Below, one piece after another: positions 9,294-18,487 of a stretch of DNA of 64,000 bases. The notes beneath the pieces are model-generated. The model searched no databases, was not told the DNA's origin, and was given only the letters and a program-made list of their open reading frames with translations. The stretch's first letter is position 1; each line of letters opens with the position of its first letter. The stretch is from an uncultured Ferrovum sp. (GTDB taxonomy: Bacteria; Pseudomonadota; Gammaproteobacteria; Burkholderiales; Ferrovaceae), in the NCBI GenBank assembly GCA_903909215.1, contig CAIVUX010000006.1, positions 1 to 64,000 on the forward strand, given 5' to 3'. Both the position numbers and the translations under genes were made by a program.

Positions 9294-10043
9294 TCAGGAC
9301 TTGGCACGCCCTTGGTTGGCCACCGCTGCAGCGCTCTGTGCAATTTTTACAGGGTCGCCCAGATAATAGTGCTTCATCGCTTTTAGATTATCGTCTAACT
9401 CATACACCAAGGGGACGCCGGTGGGGATATTAAGGCTCAGGATGGACTCATGGCTAATATTGTCCAAATGCTTCACCAAGGCACGCAGGGAATTACCATG
9501 GGCCACAATGATAATATTGCGACCCTCCTGAATGGAAGGTGTAATGACTTCGTTCCAATAGGGCAACACGCGTGCCACAGTATCCTTAAGGCTTTCACCG
9601 CGCGGAAATTGGTCACGCGTCAAATGAGCGTAGCGCGGATCATTAATTTCGCAGCGCGGGTCATCTAAAGCAATAAGCGGGGGTGGAATGTCATAACTGC
9701 GCCGCCATTGCAGCACTTGCGCCTCACCAAATTGCACCGCCGTCTCAGCTTTGTTAAGCCCTTGCAGATCGCCGTAATGGCGCTCGTTTAAGCGCCAATG
9801 GCCCTGTACCGGCATCCACATGCGCTCCATGGCTTCTAAACCAATCCACAAGGTTTTAATGGCACGCTTTAGCAGCGAGGTGTAGGCCAAATCCAGCTCA
9901 AAGCCCGCTTCTTTAAGAGCCAGGCCCGCTGAGAGCGCCTCACCTCGACCGCGTGCAGACAAATCTACATCGGCCCAACCGGTGAAACGGTTTTCTTCAT
10001 TCCACACACTGTGGCCATGGCGCAGCAGGACAATTTTTTTCAT
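9294..10043 (-). CDS. gpmA: 2,3-bisphosphoglycerate-dependent phosphoglycerate mutase
   Basis: Interconverts 3- and 2-phosphoglycerate in glycolysis and gluconeogenesis. The 249-aa length matches the dPGM family. The phosphohistidine motif is [18 protein letters not shown] near the N-terminus. [14 protein letters not shown] and the second catalytic histidine in [12 protein letters not shown] are also present. It is the first gene of a minus-strand group with envC and ctpA. A 164-bp gap separates it from the divergent rhodanese gene. Confidence 0.97.
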   Translation of the reverse strand: MKKIVLLRHGHSVWNEENRFTGWADVDLSARGRGEALSAGLALKEAGFELDLAYTSLLKRAIKTLWIGLEAMERMWMPVQGHWRLNERHYGDLQGLNKAETAVQFGEAQVLQWRRSYDIPPPLIALDDPRCEINDPRYAHLTRDQFPRGESLKDTVARVLPYWNEVITPSIQEGRNIIIVAHGNSLRALVKHLDNISHESILSLNIPTGVPLVYELDDNLKAMKHYYLGDPVKIAQSAAAVANQGRAKS

Positions 10044-10207
10044 GGGACGCTGTATTTGTCGTTGATTAACAGCCTCATTTTATCAGCCTGCCTACAACTC
10101 TGCCCATAAAGCTAAAAAGCGGCAAGCCGGCCCGCCCAACAGTAACGCGTGGAATAAGGGCCGATCTGTTAGAATATGCCCCACTTGAAACCATTGGAGT
10201 AACGCGC

Positions 10208-10633
10208 TTGGACTTCCTTTTACAACATCTGGGTTTGGTGGCTTTGGTCATTGCCAGCGCCCTACTCTTAGCGTGGCCTGAAATTCAGGGTTTAATGGGT
10301 CAACAAAACACCGTGGGCACCTTAGAAGCCACTCAGCTGATCAACCAGAAACATGCCATTATTATCGATTTACGACGCACTCAGGACTATGAGGCGGGTC
10401 ATTTGCCCCAGGCGCGGCACATTCCCGCCGACGAACTATCTTCAAGGGTTGGCGAGGTGGTGCGCTTCCATAGCCGCCCCGCCATCTTGATAACCACCGG
10501 TGCCAGTGCCAATGCAGGGGCGGTTAAAACGCTAAAAGCGCAAGGTTTTACTGACGTTTTCACGCTTAAAGGCGGTGTACTGGCTTGGGTTGAAGCCAGC
10601 CTACCCATCGAGCGCAGCGCTGTTAAGGCTTAA
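10208..10633 (+). CDS. membrane-anchored rhodanese-like protein lacking the catalytic Cys
   Basis: A 141-aa protein with an N-terminal membrane segment (LGLVALVIASALLLAWP) and one rhodanese domain (IIIDLRRTQDYEAGHLPQA, IPADEL, and KGGVLAWVEASLPI at the end). The active-site loop, normally C-x-x-G-x-R, reads TTGASAN, and the whole protein has no cysteine. Sulfurtransferase activity is therefore unlikely. The start is TTG, supported by GGAG about 8 nt upstream; no ATG gives the full domain. The position before grxC and secB matches yibN of other proteobacteria. It is cotranscribed with grxC, whose ATG follows immediately. Confidence 0.85.
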   Translation: MDFLLQHLGLVALVIASALLLAWPEIQGLMGQQNTVGTLEATQLINQKHAIIIDLRRTQDYEAGHLPQARHIPADELSSRVGEVVRFHSRPAILITTGASANAGAVKTLKAQGFTDVFTLKGGVLAWVEASLPIERSAVKA

Positions 10634-10906
10634 ATGGCTTCAGTAACCTTCTACTGCACTGCGTTTTGCCCCTATTGCACCATGGCTGAGCGCTACTTGG
10701 CCAAGAAGGGCGTTACCACCCTAGAAAAAATTCGAGTGGATTTGGACCGCGCACAAAGGGCGGTCATGATGGAGCGCACGGGGCGGCGCACCGTGCCACA
10801 AATTTTTATCAACAATACCCATGTGGGCGGGTATGACGACTTGGTCGCGCTGGACCACGCGGGGGGGTTAGACCCCTTGCTGGCCGACCTTACTTCAGGA
10901 AAATGA
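10634..10906 (+). CDS. grxC: glutaredoxin 3
   Basis: A 90-aa thioredoxin-fold protein that reduces disulfides with glutathione. The active site is CPYC in YCTAFCPYCTMAERYL. The cis-proline motif TVPQIFIN and the glutathione-binding HVGGYDDL also fit GrxC. It starts directly after the rhodanese stop and overlaps secB by a few bases, so the three form one operon. The GGGGTTAGACCCC at 10864-10876 resembles the repeat family but differs at one base and codes for the ordinary family sequence GGLDPLL. Confidence 0.96.
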   Translation: MASVTFYCTAFCPYCTMAERYLAKKGVTTLEKIRVDLDRAQRAVMMERTGRRTVPQIFINNTHVGGYDDLVALDHAGGLDPLLADLTSGK

Positions 10907-11388
10907 AAATGGCTGACGACGCCGCACAAACCAACAATGAACCGGTCTTTGTAATTGAAAAAATTTACGTTAAGGACGCTTCCTTAGAAGTCCCCAACGC
11001 GCCCCAAGTGTTTTTGGAGCGTGAAGCCCCTGAAATCAATGTGGAGCTGAGTAACGGCAGCGAACCCATTGACAACGGCGTGTTTCAAACCACCGTGAAG
11101 GTGACGGTTACCGCCAAGGTAAAAGACAAAACATTATTCTTGGTGGAGGTTGTACAAGCGGGTATTTTTCGCTTGCAAAATATTCCCGGTACCGATATGC
11201 CGATCGTATTGGGCGTGACTTGTCCCAATATTATTTACCCCTACGCCCGTGAAGTGATTTCTGATTTGGTAACACGCGCCGGCTTCCCCACCGTGATGCT
11301 AAATCCGGTTAATTTTGAAGCACTCTACCAACAACGCCTGCAACAAGCAGAAGCGCAAGCGGTAGACGCTCCCGAGGTGGCTCACTAA
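10903..11388 (+). CDS. secB: protein-export chaperone SecB
   Basis: Cytoplasmic tetrameric chaperone that keeps preproteins unfolded and passes them to SecA. The 161-aa sequence has the family blocks FVIEKIYVKDASLEVPNAP, LFLVEVVQAGIF, CPNIIYPYAREVISDLVTR and GFPTVMLNPVNFEALY. The start may be ATG 10903 or the second ATG at 10909 (MADDAAQ). It overlaps grxC and precedes gpsA, a common gene order. Confidence 0.97.
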   Translation: MKMADDAAQTNNEPVFVIEKIYVKDASLEVPNAPQVFLEREAPEINVELSNGSEPIDNGVFQTTVKVTVTAKVKDKTLFLVEVVQAGIFRLQNIPGTDMPIVLGVTCPNIIYPYAREVISDLVTRAGFPTVMLNPVNFEALYQQRLQQAEAQAVDAPEVAH

Positions 11389-11391
11389 ACC

Positions 11392-12375
11392 GTGAATATC
11401 GTCATTCTAGGCAGTGGTGCCTGGGGAACTGCGCTAGCGCTCAGTTTTTCAGGCCGGCATGGTGTGACGTTGTGGGGTCGCGATGCGCATTTTCTCAAAA
11501 CATTAGAGAGCACGCGCCTCAATAGCCGTTATCTGCCCAAACACCCTCTGCCCCCGCACTTGGTGATTGAGGGCCACTTACCACGCGCGTTGGCGCAAGC
11601 GGAACTGGCTGTTGTGGCGGTGCCCGTGGCTGGGCTGCGCGAAACACTTACGCAGGTGGCCCATCAGCAGCCCAACCTGCCTGTGCTGTGGGCCTGCAAA
11701 GGCTTTGAAACCGGCAGCGGCTTTCTGCCTCATCAAATTGTGGCAGAGACGTTGTCCACCAACATTTCTTGCGGCGTTTTGTCAGGGCCCAGTTTTGCCG
11801 AAGAAATCGCCAACGGTCTGCCGGCCGCCATCACTCTTGCCTCTGCCGGCACCGATTTTGCGCGCCAAACCAGCCAGGCCTTACATGGCCATCGTCTGCG
11901 CATTTATTCCAGCAGCGATGTGGTCGGTGTAGAACTGGCGGGAGCATTAAAAAATGTCATCGCCATCGCGGCCGGGCTCTCTGATGGATTAAACCTAGGG
12001 TATAACGCGCGTGCGGCATTAATTACCCGCGGCCTAGCCGAAATAGCGCGTTTAGGGGTAGCTGTAGGTGGGCGCATTGAAACCTTTATGGGGCTATCGG
12101 GCTTAGGCGATTTGGTATTGACTTGCACGGGCGCTCTGTCACGCAATTACCGCGTGGGTTTGGCCTTGGCACGCGGTGAATCGCTGCCGGCCATCCTAAG
12201 TGGGTTAGGACATGTGGCGGAGGGGGTTACATCCGCGGCTGAAGCCTACCGATTGGCCCGTCATCATGAAGTGGAAATGCCCATCACAGAAGCCGTGCGT
12301 GCCGTATTGAGCGGCGAGCTGACCGTTCATAAAGCTGTAGAACAACTTATGGCACGCGAACCCCGTTCAGAATAA
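11392..12375 (+). CDS. gpsA: NAD(P)H-dependent glycerol-3-phosphate dehydrogenase
   Basis: Reduces dihydroxyacetone phosphate to sn-glycerol 3-phosphate for phospholipid synthesis. The 327-aa protein begins with the Rossmann motif MNIVILGSGAWGTALALSF. It contains the conserved GVLSGPSFAEEIANGLP, the catalytic-Lys block GALKNVIAIAAGLSDGLNLG, and GLSGLGDLVLTCTG. It uses a GTG start 4 nt after the secB stop. It is the last gene of the rhodanese-grxC-secB-gpsA group. Confidence 0.97.
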   Translation: MNIVILGSGAWGTALALSFSGRHGVTLWGRDAHFLKTLESTRLNSRYLPKHPLPPHLVIEGHLPRALAQAELAVVAVPVAGLRETLTQVAHQQPNLPVLWACKGFETGSGFLPHQIVAETLSTNISCGVLSGPSFAEEIANGLPAAITLASAGTDFARQTSQALHGHRLRIYSSSDVVGVELAGALKNVIAIAAGLSDGLNLGYNARAALITRGLAEIARLGVAVGGRIETFMGLSGLGDLVLTCTGALSRNYRVGLALARGESLPAILSGLGHVAEGVTSAAEAYRLARHHEVEMPITEAVRAVLSGELTVHKAVEQLMAREPRSE

Positions 12376-12400
12376 CGGCGCTCTCATCAGGACAAGTGGT

Positions 12401-12868
12401 TTACAGCGCGCCGCTAAAACCCAGCTGACGCCAGGCTTCAAACACCATCACTGCTGCGGCGTTCGATAAATTTAAGCTGCGGCTGCCCGCCACCATTGGC
12501 AAACGCAAAGCATGTTCCGCATCAAATTCAGCCAAAATCTCTGCCGGCAGTCCGCGCGTTTCAGGACCCAATACAAACACATCGCCCGCTTTATAGGTGG
12601 GTGCGGTATGCGCTTGCGTGGCTTTGGTGGTGAGAGCAAACCAACGTCGATCACTTAAGGCCGCGCGACACGCGGCCCAATGGACATGAACGCGCAGCAC
12701 TGCTTGCTCATGATAATCAAGTCCGGCACGTCGCAATTGCGTGTCATCAATATCAAAACCTAAGGGTTGCACCAAATGCAAGCGTGCGCCGGTGTTGGCG
12801 CAGAGCCTAATAATGTTGCCCGTGTTGGGCGGAATTTCAGGTTGGTACAGCACCACATCAAACATCAT
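12401..12868 (-). CDS. trmL: tRNA (cytidine/uridine-2'-O-)-methyltransferase TrmL
   Basis: A 155-aa SPOUT methyltransferase that 2'-O-methylates the wobble base of certain leucine tRNAs. Family features are VVLYQPEIPPNTGNIIRLCA at the N-terminus, and LVQPLGF. Near the C-terminus, in the SAM-binding knot, are VLGPETRGLP, LPMVAGSRSLNLSNAAAV and FEAWRQLGF. It converges with gpsA and lies 12 bp downstream of comF on the same strand. Confidence 0.95.
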   Translation of the reverse strand: MMFDVVLYQPEIPPNTGNIIRLCANTGARLHLVQPLGFDIDDTQLRRAGLDYHEQAVLRVHVHWAACRAALSDRRWFALTTKATQAHTAPTYKAGDVFVLGPETRGLPAEILAEFDAEHALRLPMVAGSRSLNLSNAAAVMVFEAWRQLGFSGAL

Positions 12869-12880
12869 ACATCCCTAAAA

Positions 12881-13573
12881 TTAAATCGATTCATCCGGTG
12901 CAGGCGTGTGCGCTAGCACCCAGGCGCTCACGCGCCGAGCGCCCTGCTCTTTTAATACATTTGCTACAGCACTTAAGGTGGCGCCACTGGTACTGACATC
13001 ATCTACCACCGCCACCCATAACCCCTGCACGTTCATGTTACAGGCAAAGAGGTCTCCCACATTGCGCTGGCGCGCCACACGTCCTAAGCCGGCTTGCACG
13101 CGCGCATCGCGTGTGCGCCGCAACCCTTGTGCCCAGAGTGGGCGCCCAACAGCGCGTGCCACACGCCGAGCAATCTCCAGGGCGGGGTTGTACCCCCGTC
13201 TGCGCCAAGCGGTTGTGGATTGCGGAATGGCCACGATGCCATCCACCGCACTGTCCTTACAGCAGCGCGCCAACTCATAAGACAAAGGAGCGGCCAAATA
13301 GAGAGCGCCATGATACTTGAGGCGACGAATCAATACATCCACTGGATAGACGTAGTCGTAGGGCGCACACCACTCATCAACACATTGGGGTCTGACCCCA
13401 ATGGCGCCCCCTCTTTGGGGTGTGACCCCACTTTGGCAGGGTGCGCACATCAGCACCCCTTCATCCAGTGCGGCCCCACACAGACAGCAGCTGCGCGGCA
13501 ACCTCATAAAACTGCGCCATGAGGCCAGCCAGTTTGATCCGAAAGACTGGTGTTGTGCGTGTTGATTTGACAA
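12881..13573 (-). CDS. comF: ComF family protein (double zinc ribbon and phosphoribosyltransferase)
   Basis: A 230-aa protein. The N-terminal zinc ribbon has [18 protein letters not shown] (two CxxC). The C-terminal phosphoribosyltransferase domain has the PRPP loop [17 protein letters not shown]. Family members (ComF/GntX/YhgH) are linked to natural competence or DNA use, but the biochemical role is not settled. Residues about 49-62 are encoded by two copies of the 13-bp repeat ([14 protein letters not shown]). They lie between the zinc ribbon and the PRTase domain, probably as an inserted linker. It diverges from bioB. Confidence 0.9.
   Translation of the reverse strand: MSNQHAQHQSFGSNWLASWRSFMRLPRSCCLCGAALDEGVLMCAPCQSGVTPQRGGAIGVRPQCVDEWCAPYDYVYPVDVLIRRLKYHGALYLAAPLSYELARCCKDSAVDGIVAIPQSTTAWRRRGYNPALEIARRVARAVGRPLWAQGLRRTRDARVQAGLGRVARQRNVGDLFACNMNVQGLWVAVVDDVSTSGATLSAVANVLKEQGARRVSAWVLAHTPAPDESI
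13387..13429. repeat. two 13-bp palindrome copies inside comF
   Basis: An exact copy at 13387-13399 and a one-mismatch copy (GGGGTGTGACCCC) at 13417-13429. The 30-bp period keeps both in the same reading frame of comF, where they encode GVRP and GVTP in the linker between the two domains. Confidence 0.9.
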
Positions 13574-13602
13574 GAAGGTGTGCCGTCCGCGATCATCTTG
13601 GA

Positions 13603-14595
13603 ATGTTGATCGATTCTACCGCCACACAACCTTCTATAACCGCCTCCAGCGCTCCAAACAACGCCACCGTTTGGTCCGTAGATGCCATTGAAGCGCTGTT
13701 TGATCTGCCCTTTAACGACTTGTTGTGGCGCGCACAGACAGTGCACCGCGCTCATTTCGATGCTAATGCCGTACAACTTTCCACCTTGCTGTCGGTTAAA
13801 ACAGGCGGTTGTCCGGAAGATTGTGGTTATTGCCCCCAATCGGTTCGCCACCCCACTGCCGTGGCCAACCAAGCCCTCCTCTCGCAAGAAGAAGTTCTGA
13901 AGGCCGCGCGCGCGGCTAAGGCCGCCGGCGCCAGCCGTTTTTGCATGGGCGCTGCCTGGCGCAGCCCCAAAGAGCGTGATTTAGACGCGGTGATCGACAT
14001 GATCATAGGCGTGCGTGCCTTGGGTCTTGAAACCTGCGCGACCTTAGGGATGTTGAAACCCGCCCAAGCAGACCGCTTAAAAAATGCGGGGTTGGATTAC
14101 TACAACCACAATTTAGACAGCGCGCCCGAGTTCTACGGCGACATTATTTCCACGCGTCAGTATCAAGACCGCTTAGACACTCTTAAAGCCGTGCGCAACT
14201 CTGGCATGCATGTGTGTTGTGGCGGTATTGTGGGTATGGGTGAAACACGGCGCATGCGCGCCGGCTTGCTGCATGAATTGGCCAACCTGAACCCGGCTCC
14301 TGAATCCGTGCCTATTAATTTACTGGTGCAAGTGGAAGGAACACCCTTGCATGGCACCGCGGCATTAGACCTCTTCGAGTTTATTCGCACCATTGCTTGC
14401 GCACGCATCACCATGCCTGAGTCGCGCGTGCGCTTATCGGCCGGACGTGAATCGCTCTCTGATGAGCATCAGGCCCTATGCTTTTTAGCCGGCGCCAATT
14501 CTATTTTTTACGGCGAACAATTGCTCACCACGGGTAACCCCGACGTGGAACGCGACCGGCAACTATTCCAACGTCTCGGTTTGCACAGCGAATAA
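13603..14595 (+). CDS. bioB: biotin synthase
   Basis: Radical-SAM enzyme that inserts sulfur into dethiobiotin. The 4Fe-4S radical-SAM cysteines are in [15 protein letters not shown] (CxxxCxxC). Other blocks are [30 protein letters not shown], and the late Arg/Asn residues around [21 protein letters not shown] 13603 gives about 330 aa, the usual size. The reading frame stays open to 13519, but that start would overlap comF and adds non-family sequence. It is followed at once by bioC, so biotin precursor and product steps share a transcript. Confidence 0.95.
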   Translation: MLIDSTATQPSITASSAPNNATVWSVDAIEALFDLPFNDLLWRAQTVHRAHFDANAVQLSTLLSVKTGGCPEDCGYCPQSVRHPTAVANQALLSQEEVLKAARAAKAAGASRFCMGAAWRSPKERDLDAVIDMIIGVRALGLETCATLGMLKPAQADRLKNAGLDYYNHNLDSAPEFYGDIISTRQYQDRLDTLKAVRNSGMHVCCGGIVGMGETRRMRAGLLHELANLNPAPESVPINLLVQVEGTPLHGTAALDLFEFIRTIACARITMPESRVRLSAGRESLSDEHQALCFLAGANSIFYGEQLLTTGNPDVERDRQLFQRLGLHSE

Positions 14596-15432
14596 ATGCT
14601 GCAAAAATTGCGTGTCCAGCGTGCCTTCAACCAAACGGCGGGTCGCAGCGCTCAGCATGTTCAACTGCCCCTTGAAATTGCGCGACGCCTCATCACCCAT
14701 TTTGAATTTTTAAAAATTAACCCCGCACTGATCGTGGATTTGGGTGCGGGATCAGGTTTGGTGCAACCCGCTTTGCAGCAGCAATTTCCTCGAGCACAAC
14801 TTATTTCTGTGGATTTTTCTTCGGCACAGCTGGGCGCCGCAATGCCCGGCGGAGCACGCTGGTGGCCTTGGGCCAAGCGCCGTGCCACCCTACTCTGTGC
14901 TGATGCTGAAGCGTTGCCCTTGCGCAGTGGCAGTGTAGACTTAATATGGTCTAACCTCATGCTGCCCTATTGCGATTTAGCCCCTGTGATGCGTGAAGCC
15001 TTGCGCGTTCTAAAACCCGATGGATTGTTTTTATTTAGCACCTTGGGGCCGGACACCTTAAAAGAATGGCGCGAATGTGCCATGGATACTGAGCCGCACG
15101 CCTTCACAGACATGCACGACATTGGCGATGCGTTGGTGGAAAGTGGGTTTTCTAATCCAGTGATGGACAGAGAAAACCTGACCACCCTCTACCTCGACCT
15201 TAAAACCCTCGCGCGCGATCTGAAATGGGCCGGCGGGTCGGCTGCTGCAAGCCATCGTATACAGGGGTTAAATGGACGCGCTCGCTGGAACCGTTTCAGT
15301 GCAGCCTATGAAACACTGCGCTGTGCTGAAGGTTTGCCGGTAACCTTAGAAGTGGTGTACGGCCATGCTTGGAAGCCCGCTGCGCGCAAAACAGCGCAAG
15401 GCAAACCCATTATTGAACTGCGTTCGGTTTAA
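14596..15432 (+). CDS. bioC: malonyl-ACP O-methyltransferase BioC
   Basis: A 278-aa SAM-dependent methyltransferase. It carries motif I (IVDLGAGSGLVQPAL), DAEALPLRSGSVDLIWSNLM, and LRVLKPDGLFLFSTLGPDTL, which is characteristic of BioC. BioC methylates malonyl-ACP so that the fatty-acid machinery can build the pimeloyl chain of biotin. The ATG is directly behind the bioB TAA, so the pair is translationally linked. bioA, bioD, bioF and bioH are not in the window. Confidence 0.92.
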   Translation: MLQKLRVQRAFNQTAGRSAQHVQLPLEIARRLITHFEFLKINPALIVDLGAGSGLVQPALQQQFPRAQLISVDFSSAQLGAAMPGGARWWPWAKRRATLLCADAEALPLRSGSVDLIWSNLMLPYCDLAPVMREALRVLKPDGLFLFSTLGPDTLKEWRECAMDTEPHAFTDMHDIGDALVESGFSNPVMDRENLTTLYLDLKTLARDLKWAGGSAAASHRIQGLNGRARWNRFSAAYETLRCAEGLPVTLEVVYGHAWKPAARKTAQGKPIIELRSV

Positions 15433-15434
15433 AC

Positions 15435-15983
15435 CTAGAACATGGGTTTTTTATCTGCCTTGTTGTAGTTGGCAACACCGGACATAATTTCTGCTTTGGC
15501 CTCTTCAGGTCCTACCCATCCTTCAATCTTCACCCACTTGCCCGGCTCTAAATCTTTGTAATGCTCGAAGAAGTGAGCAATTTGACTGAGTGTGAGTTCG
15601 GGTAAATCGCGCGGTGTTTGAATGGGGCGATAAATGTTGCACAGTTTATCCACGGGTACGGCCAATACTTTTGCATCGCCACCGGCTTCATCCGTCATTT
15701 TCAACAAACCAATGGGCCGACAACGCACCACCACACCCGTGATCAATGGGATAGGGGTCAGCACCAATACATCCACTGGATCGCCATCGGGCGATAAGGT
15801 ATGAGGGATATAACCATAGTTACAGGGGTAATGCATGGCTGTGGACATAAAGCGATCCACGAACATGGCTCCCGTTTCTTTATCCAACTCGTACTTGATC
15901 GGTTCGCCATTCATAGGAATTTCAATAATGACGTTAATATCGTTGGGGAGGTCCCGTCCAGCGGGTACGCGATCAAGATTCAT
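15435..15983 (-). CDS. ppa: inorganic pyrophosphatase
   Basis: Hydrolyses pyrophosphate released by biosynthesis. The 182-aa family I enzyme shows [40 protein letters not shown] (with the metal-binding Asp residues) and [16 protein letters not shown]. It converges with bioC with only 2 bp between the stop codons. A pair of 13-bp repeats lies upstream of its start. Confidence 0.97.
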   Translation of the reverse strand: MNLDRVPAGRDLPNDINVIIEIPMNGEPIKYELDKETGAMFVDRFMSTAMHYPCNYGYIPHTLSPDGDPVDVLVLTPIPLITGVVVRCRPIGLLKMTDEAGGDAKVLAVPVDKLCNIYRPIQTPRDLPELTLSQIAHFFEHYKDLEPGKWVKIEGWVGPEEAKAEIMSGVANYNKADKKPMF

Positions 15984-16010
15984 GTGGGTTCCTGTGAGTT
16001 TGGGGTATTA

Positions 16011-16040
16011 GGGGTCAGACCCCATGTGGGGTCTGACCCC
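16011..16040. repeat. pair of 13-bp palindromes (13-4-13)
   Basis: Exact copies at 16011-16023 and 16028-16040 with spacer ATGT, in opposite orientation, forming a strong potential hairpin. They lie in the intergenic region between divergent ppa and dadA. Confidence 0.95.
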
Positions 16041-16149
16041 AAACCAAAAGTGCAATTATAGCGTGCACAGCCCCACTGTGGTTTCTGTTAAACTAAAAAT
16101 CGCCGCCATTACCCCGAGCCTGCGGCAGCTGTTTGAAGGACCTCTGTTT

Positions 16150-17391
16150 ATGCATGCGGTTGTTTTGGGTGCCGGAATTATGGGCGCCACCAGCGCTTGG
16201 TACTTACTGGAAGCCGGCCATGAGGTCACGGTGATAGAACGTCAACCCGCCGCCGCATTAGAAACCAGCTTTGCCAATGGCGGTCAGCGCTCGGTGGGCC
16301 ATGTGGAACCTTGGGCCAGTTGGGCCACCCTCCCCCAAGCCGTACTGTGGAGTTTGCGTGAGGACGCCCCCTTGCTGTTTCGTTTGCGTGCGGACCCAGC
16401 GCAATGGCGCTGGGGTCTGCAATTTTTGCGCGAATGCAGTGCCGCACGCTACCAACATAACTTACAACAACTGTTGCACTTAGGGCTATATAGCCGCGGC
16501 GCCATGAGTGAGCTGCAATCTAAAACCGGTATTCAGAACCACTCGTTAGAGCGCGGTACTCTCAATATTTACAACACTCCCGCTGCTTGGGCGCGTGGTT
16601 GCGCCGCCGCTGAAAAAATTAGCGCGCTGGGTTACCCCCGTTTTAAAACTGATGTGAACGCAGCTTTGGCGTTGGAACCCGCCATGCACGCTTCCAGCAA
16701 ACATTGGGTAGGTGCCACCTATACCCCAGGCGACGGCTCGGGGGACGCCCATTTGTTTATAGACAGGTTGGCCAAACAGTGCGTGGCTCGTGGCGCACGC
16801 TTTCTCTATAATCGTTCTGTGCAGCGCTTGGTGGCCTCAGGAGGCGTGCTGCGCTCCGTGGTTACTGATGGCGAATCCATCACGGCGGATGCCGTGGTGG
16901 TGGCCTGTGGCAGCTTCAGCACCGCTTTACTGCAACCTTTGGGTATTCGCTTGCCCATCTACCCCGTGAAGGGTTATTCCGCCACCGTTCCCATTCGTAA
17001 TGAAAAGGCCGTGCCCACGGTCAGCATCACGGATGACGCCCATAAACTGGTGTTTACCCGTTTGGGCGACACCTTCCGCGTCGCAGGTACAGCTGAATTT
17101 AATGGCTACGATGTCAGCCTAAACGCAAGACGTTGCCAGGCACTGATTGCACGGGCTCAAACGTTATTCCCCGAGGCGGCCCATTACGACCAGCCCACAT
17201 TCTGGGCAGGGTTACGCCCTGCCACACCCTCCAATTGCCCCTTAATTGGACGCACGCGCATCCCCAATCTATATTTAAATACGGGGCACGGTACGCTGGG
17301 TTGGACATTGGGTGCGGGCAGCGGCAAAGCGCTAGCAGAAATAGTAGGTGGCGCCACGCCTGCAGTGGACTTTAACTTTTTAGGGCTTTAA
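16150..17391 (+). CDS. dadA: D-amino-acid dehydrogenase (FAD-dependent, DadA type)
   Basis: A 413-aa FAD-dependent oxidoreductase of the DadA/GlyOx group, which oxidatively deaminates D-amino acids and passes electrons to the respiratory chain. The N-terminal FAD site is VVLGAGIMGATSAWYLLEAG, followed by ETSFANGGQ, typical of DadA. PTFWAGLRPATPSNCPLIGR and GHGTLGWTLGAGSGK near the C-terminus are also typical. The start at 16150 has GAAGGA 9 nt upstream. A longer in-frame extension to 16024 runs through the repeat pair and is rejected. It overlaps the converging esterase gene by 20 bp. Confidence 0.9.
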   Translation: MHAVVLGAGIMGATSAWYLLEAGHEVTVIERQPAAALETSFANGGQRSVGHVEPWASWATLPQAVLWSLREDAPLLFRLRADPAQWRWGLQFLRECSAARYQHNLQQLLHLGLYSRGAMSELQSKTGIQNHSLERGTLNIYNTPAAWARGCAAAEKISALGYPRFKTDVNAALALEPAMHASSKHWVGATYTPGDGSGDAHLFIDRLAKQCVARGARFLYNRSVQRLVASGGVLRSVVTDGESITADAVVVACGSFSTALLQPLGIRLPIYPVKGYSATVPIRNEKAVPTVSITDDAHKLVFTRLGDTFRVAGTAEFNGYDVSLNARRCQALIARAQTLFPEAAHYDQPTFWAGLRPATPSNCPLIGRTRIPNLYLNTGHGTLGWTLGAGSGKALAEIVGGATPAVDFNFLGL

Positions 17392-18475
17392 ATAAAAACG
17401 GTAAACTGGTTTCAAGCCGATAATCAATTCCCGAATGGGTATCATCAAACTCTTCGTAGCGATGGGGAATGTGCAACGTCTCTAACTGCTGCGCCACCAA
17501 ACGTGATCCGTAATGAATATGATATTGATCACGCCATCCGCAGTCGATAAATAACCCCTTCAACGATTTAAGCGCGCGGGTATGGTCTTTCACCATGTGA
17601 ATGGGGTCTTGCGCCAACCATTTTGCCCAGCGCGCGGCAATCAACTCACCAGTTTCTGCATTGAAAGGAATGCGAAAGCCGTTGGGCGCTTTTACGTCGG
17701 GGTCATAACTCGCGGCCATGCACAAATTCATCAGCGCATGCGTCTCAGTGTGCGAGGGTTTTTCCTTTTTCCAGACATGCTGCAAAAAACGCTTCACCCG
17801 TCCGTCGTCTAAACCCTGTGATAATCCACGGGCTTCGCGCTCCACCACAATTGCTCCGGACTTGCGCGCACGGGAACGATAACGCGCCAATTCATTCAGC
17901 GTATTGGGCCAATCGCTGCGATAGACAAAATCGAAATACGAATCACCGGAATGGCAGGCCACGGCACCCCAGGTTTCAGGATATTTCATGCCATGCACCA
18001 AAGCGCCGTAACCGCCGGATGATTTACCAAACACGCCACGGTGATCACGTGCGGCAAGAGTGCGAAACTCGCGGTCCACCAAGGGCACGATTTCACGCGT
18101 CAGGTAATCGGCATAGCGGCCGATGGCGCTGGAATTAATATATTGATTGCCACCTAAGGCGGTAAAGCAATCCGGAAACACCACAATGGCGGGACCCATT
18201 TTTCGCTCATAGATGAGACGTGCCACACGCTCGGGCACATTTTCATCCAAAGGACGCCAATGCGTATGTGAGGGGCCTGCGCCTAAGTAACCCACCAAAT
18301 CATAAAACACAGGAAAGCGTTTGCCGCGCGAGGCGGTGGCATCATACTGGGAGGGTAACCAAACGTGATGACGGCGGTGCGTGGGATCTCCTAGCGGATT
18401 ACCCGCCAAGAGGCGCGATTCATGCTCTAGCGCAACCAGACGCCCGGAGGGGCCCTGCGGACGTTTGAGGGCCAT
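17372..18475 (-). CDS. alpha/beta-hydrolase, putative esterase family
   Basis: A 367-aa protein of the esterase D/enterochelin-esterase-like group. The nucleophile elbow is GKSSGGYGALVHG (G-x-S152-x-G). The likely acid is in LFIDCGWRDQYH and the histidine in EEFDDTHSGIDYR. FPVFYDLVGYLGAGPSH fits the oxyanion region. There is no signal peptide, so it is probably cytoplasmic. The substrate cannot be assigned. It lies 12 bp downstream of efp on the same strand and overlaps the end of dadA. Confidence 0.82.
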   Translation of the reverse strand: MALKRPQGPSGRLVALEHESRLLAGNPLGDPTHRRHHVWLPSQYDATASRGKRFPVFYDLVGYLGAGPSHTHWRPLDENVPERVARLIYERKMGPAIVVFPDCFTALGGNQYINSSAIGRYADYLTREIVPLVDREFRTLAARDHRGVFGKSSGGYGALVHGMKYPETWGAVACHSGDSYFDFVYRSDWPNTLNELARYRSRARKSGAIVVEREARGLSQGLDDGRVKRFLQHVWKKEKPSHTETHALMNLCMAASYDPDVKAPNGFRIPFNAETGELIAARWAKWLAQDPIHMVKDHTRALKSLKGLFIDCGWRDQYHIHYGSRLVAQQLETLHIPHRYEEFDDTHSGIDYRLETSLPFLFKALKS

Positions 18476-18487
18476 GAGTGGGTGTGC

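Noticed and set aside
10864-10876. Repeat copy in grxC (GGGGTTAGACCCC)
   Set aside because: One base differs and the encoded GGLDPLL is ordinary glutaredoxin sequence, so it is probably a chance match.
13519-13602. Earlier start of bioB
   Set aside because: It would overlap comF and adds 28 residues not seen in biotin synthases; ATG 13603 gives the usual length.
16024-16149. N-terminal extension of the D-amino-acid dehydrogenase
   Set aside because: The extension is mostly read-through of the repeat pair and has no family similarity; the FAD motif begins right after ATG 16150, which has its own ribosome-binding site.
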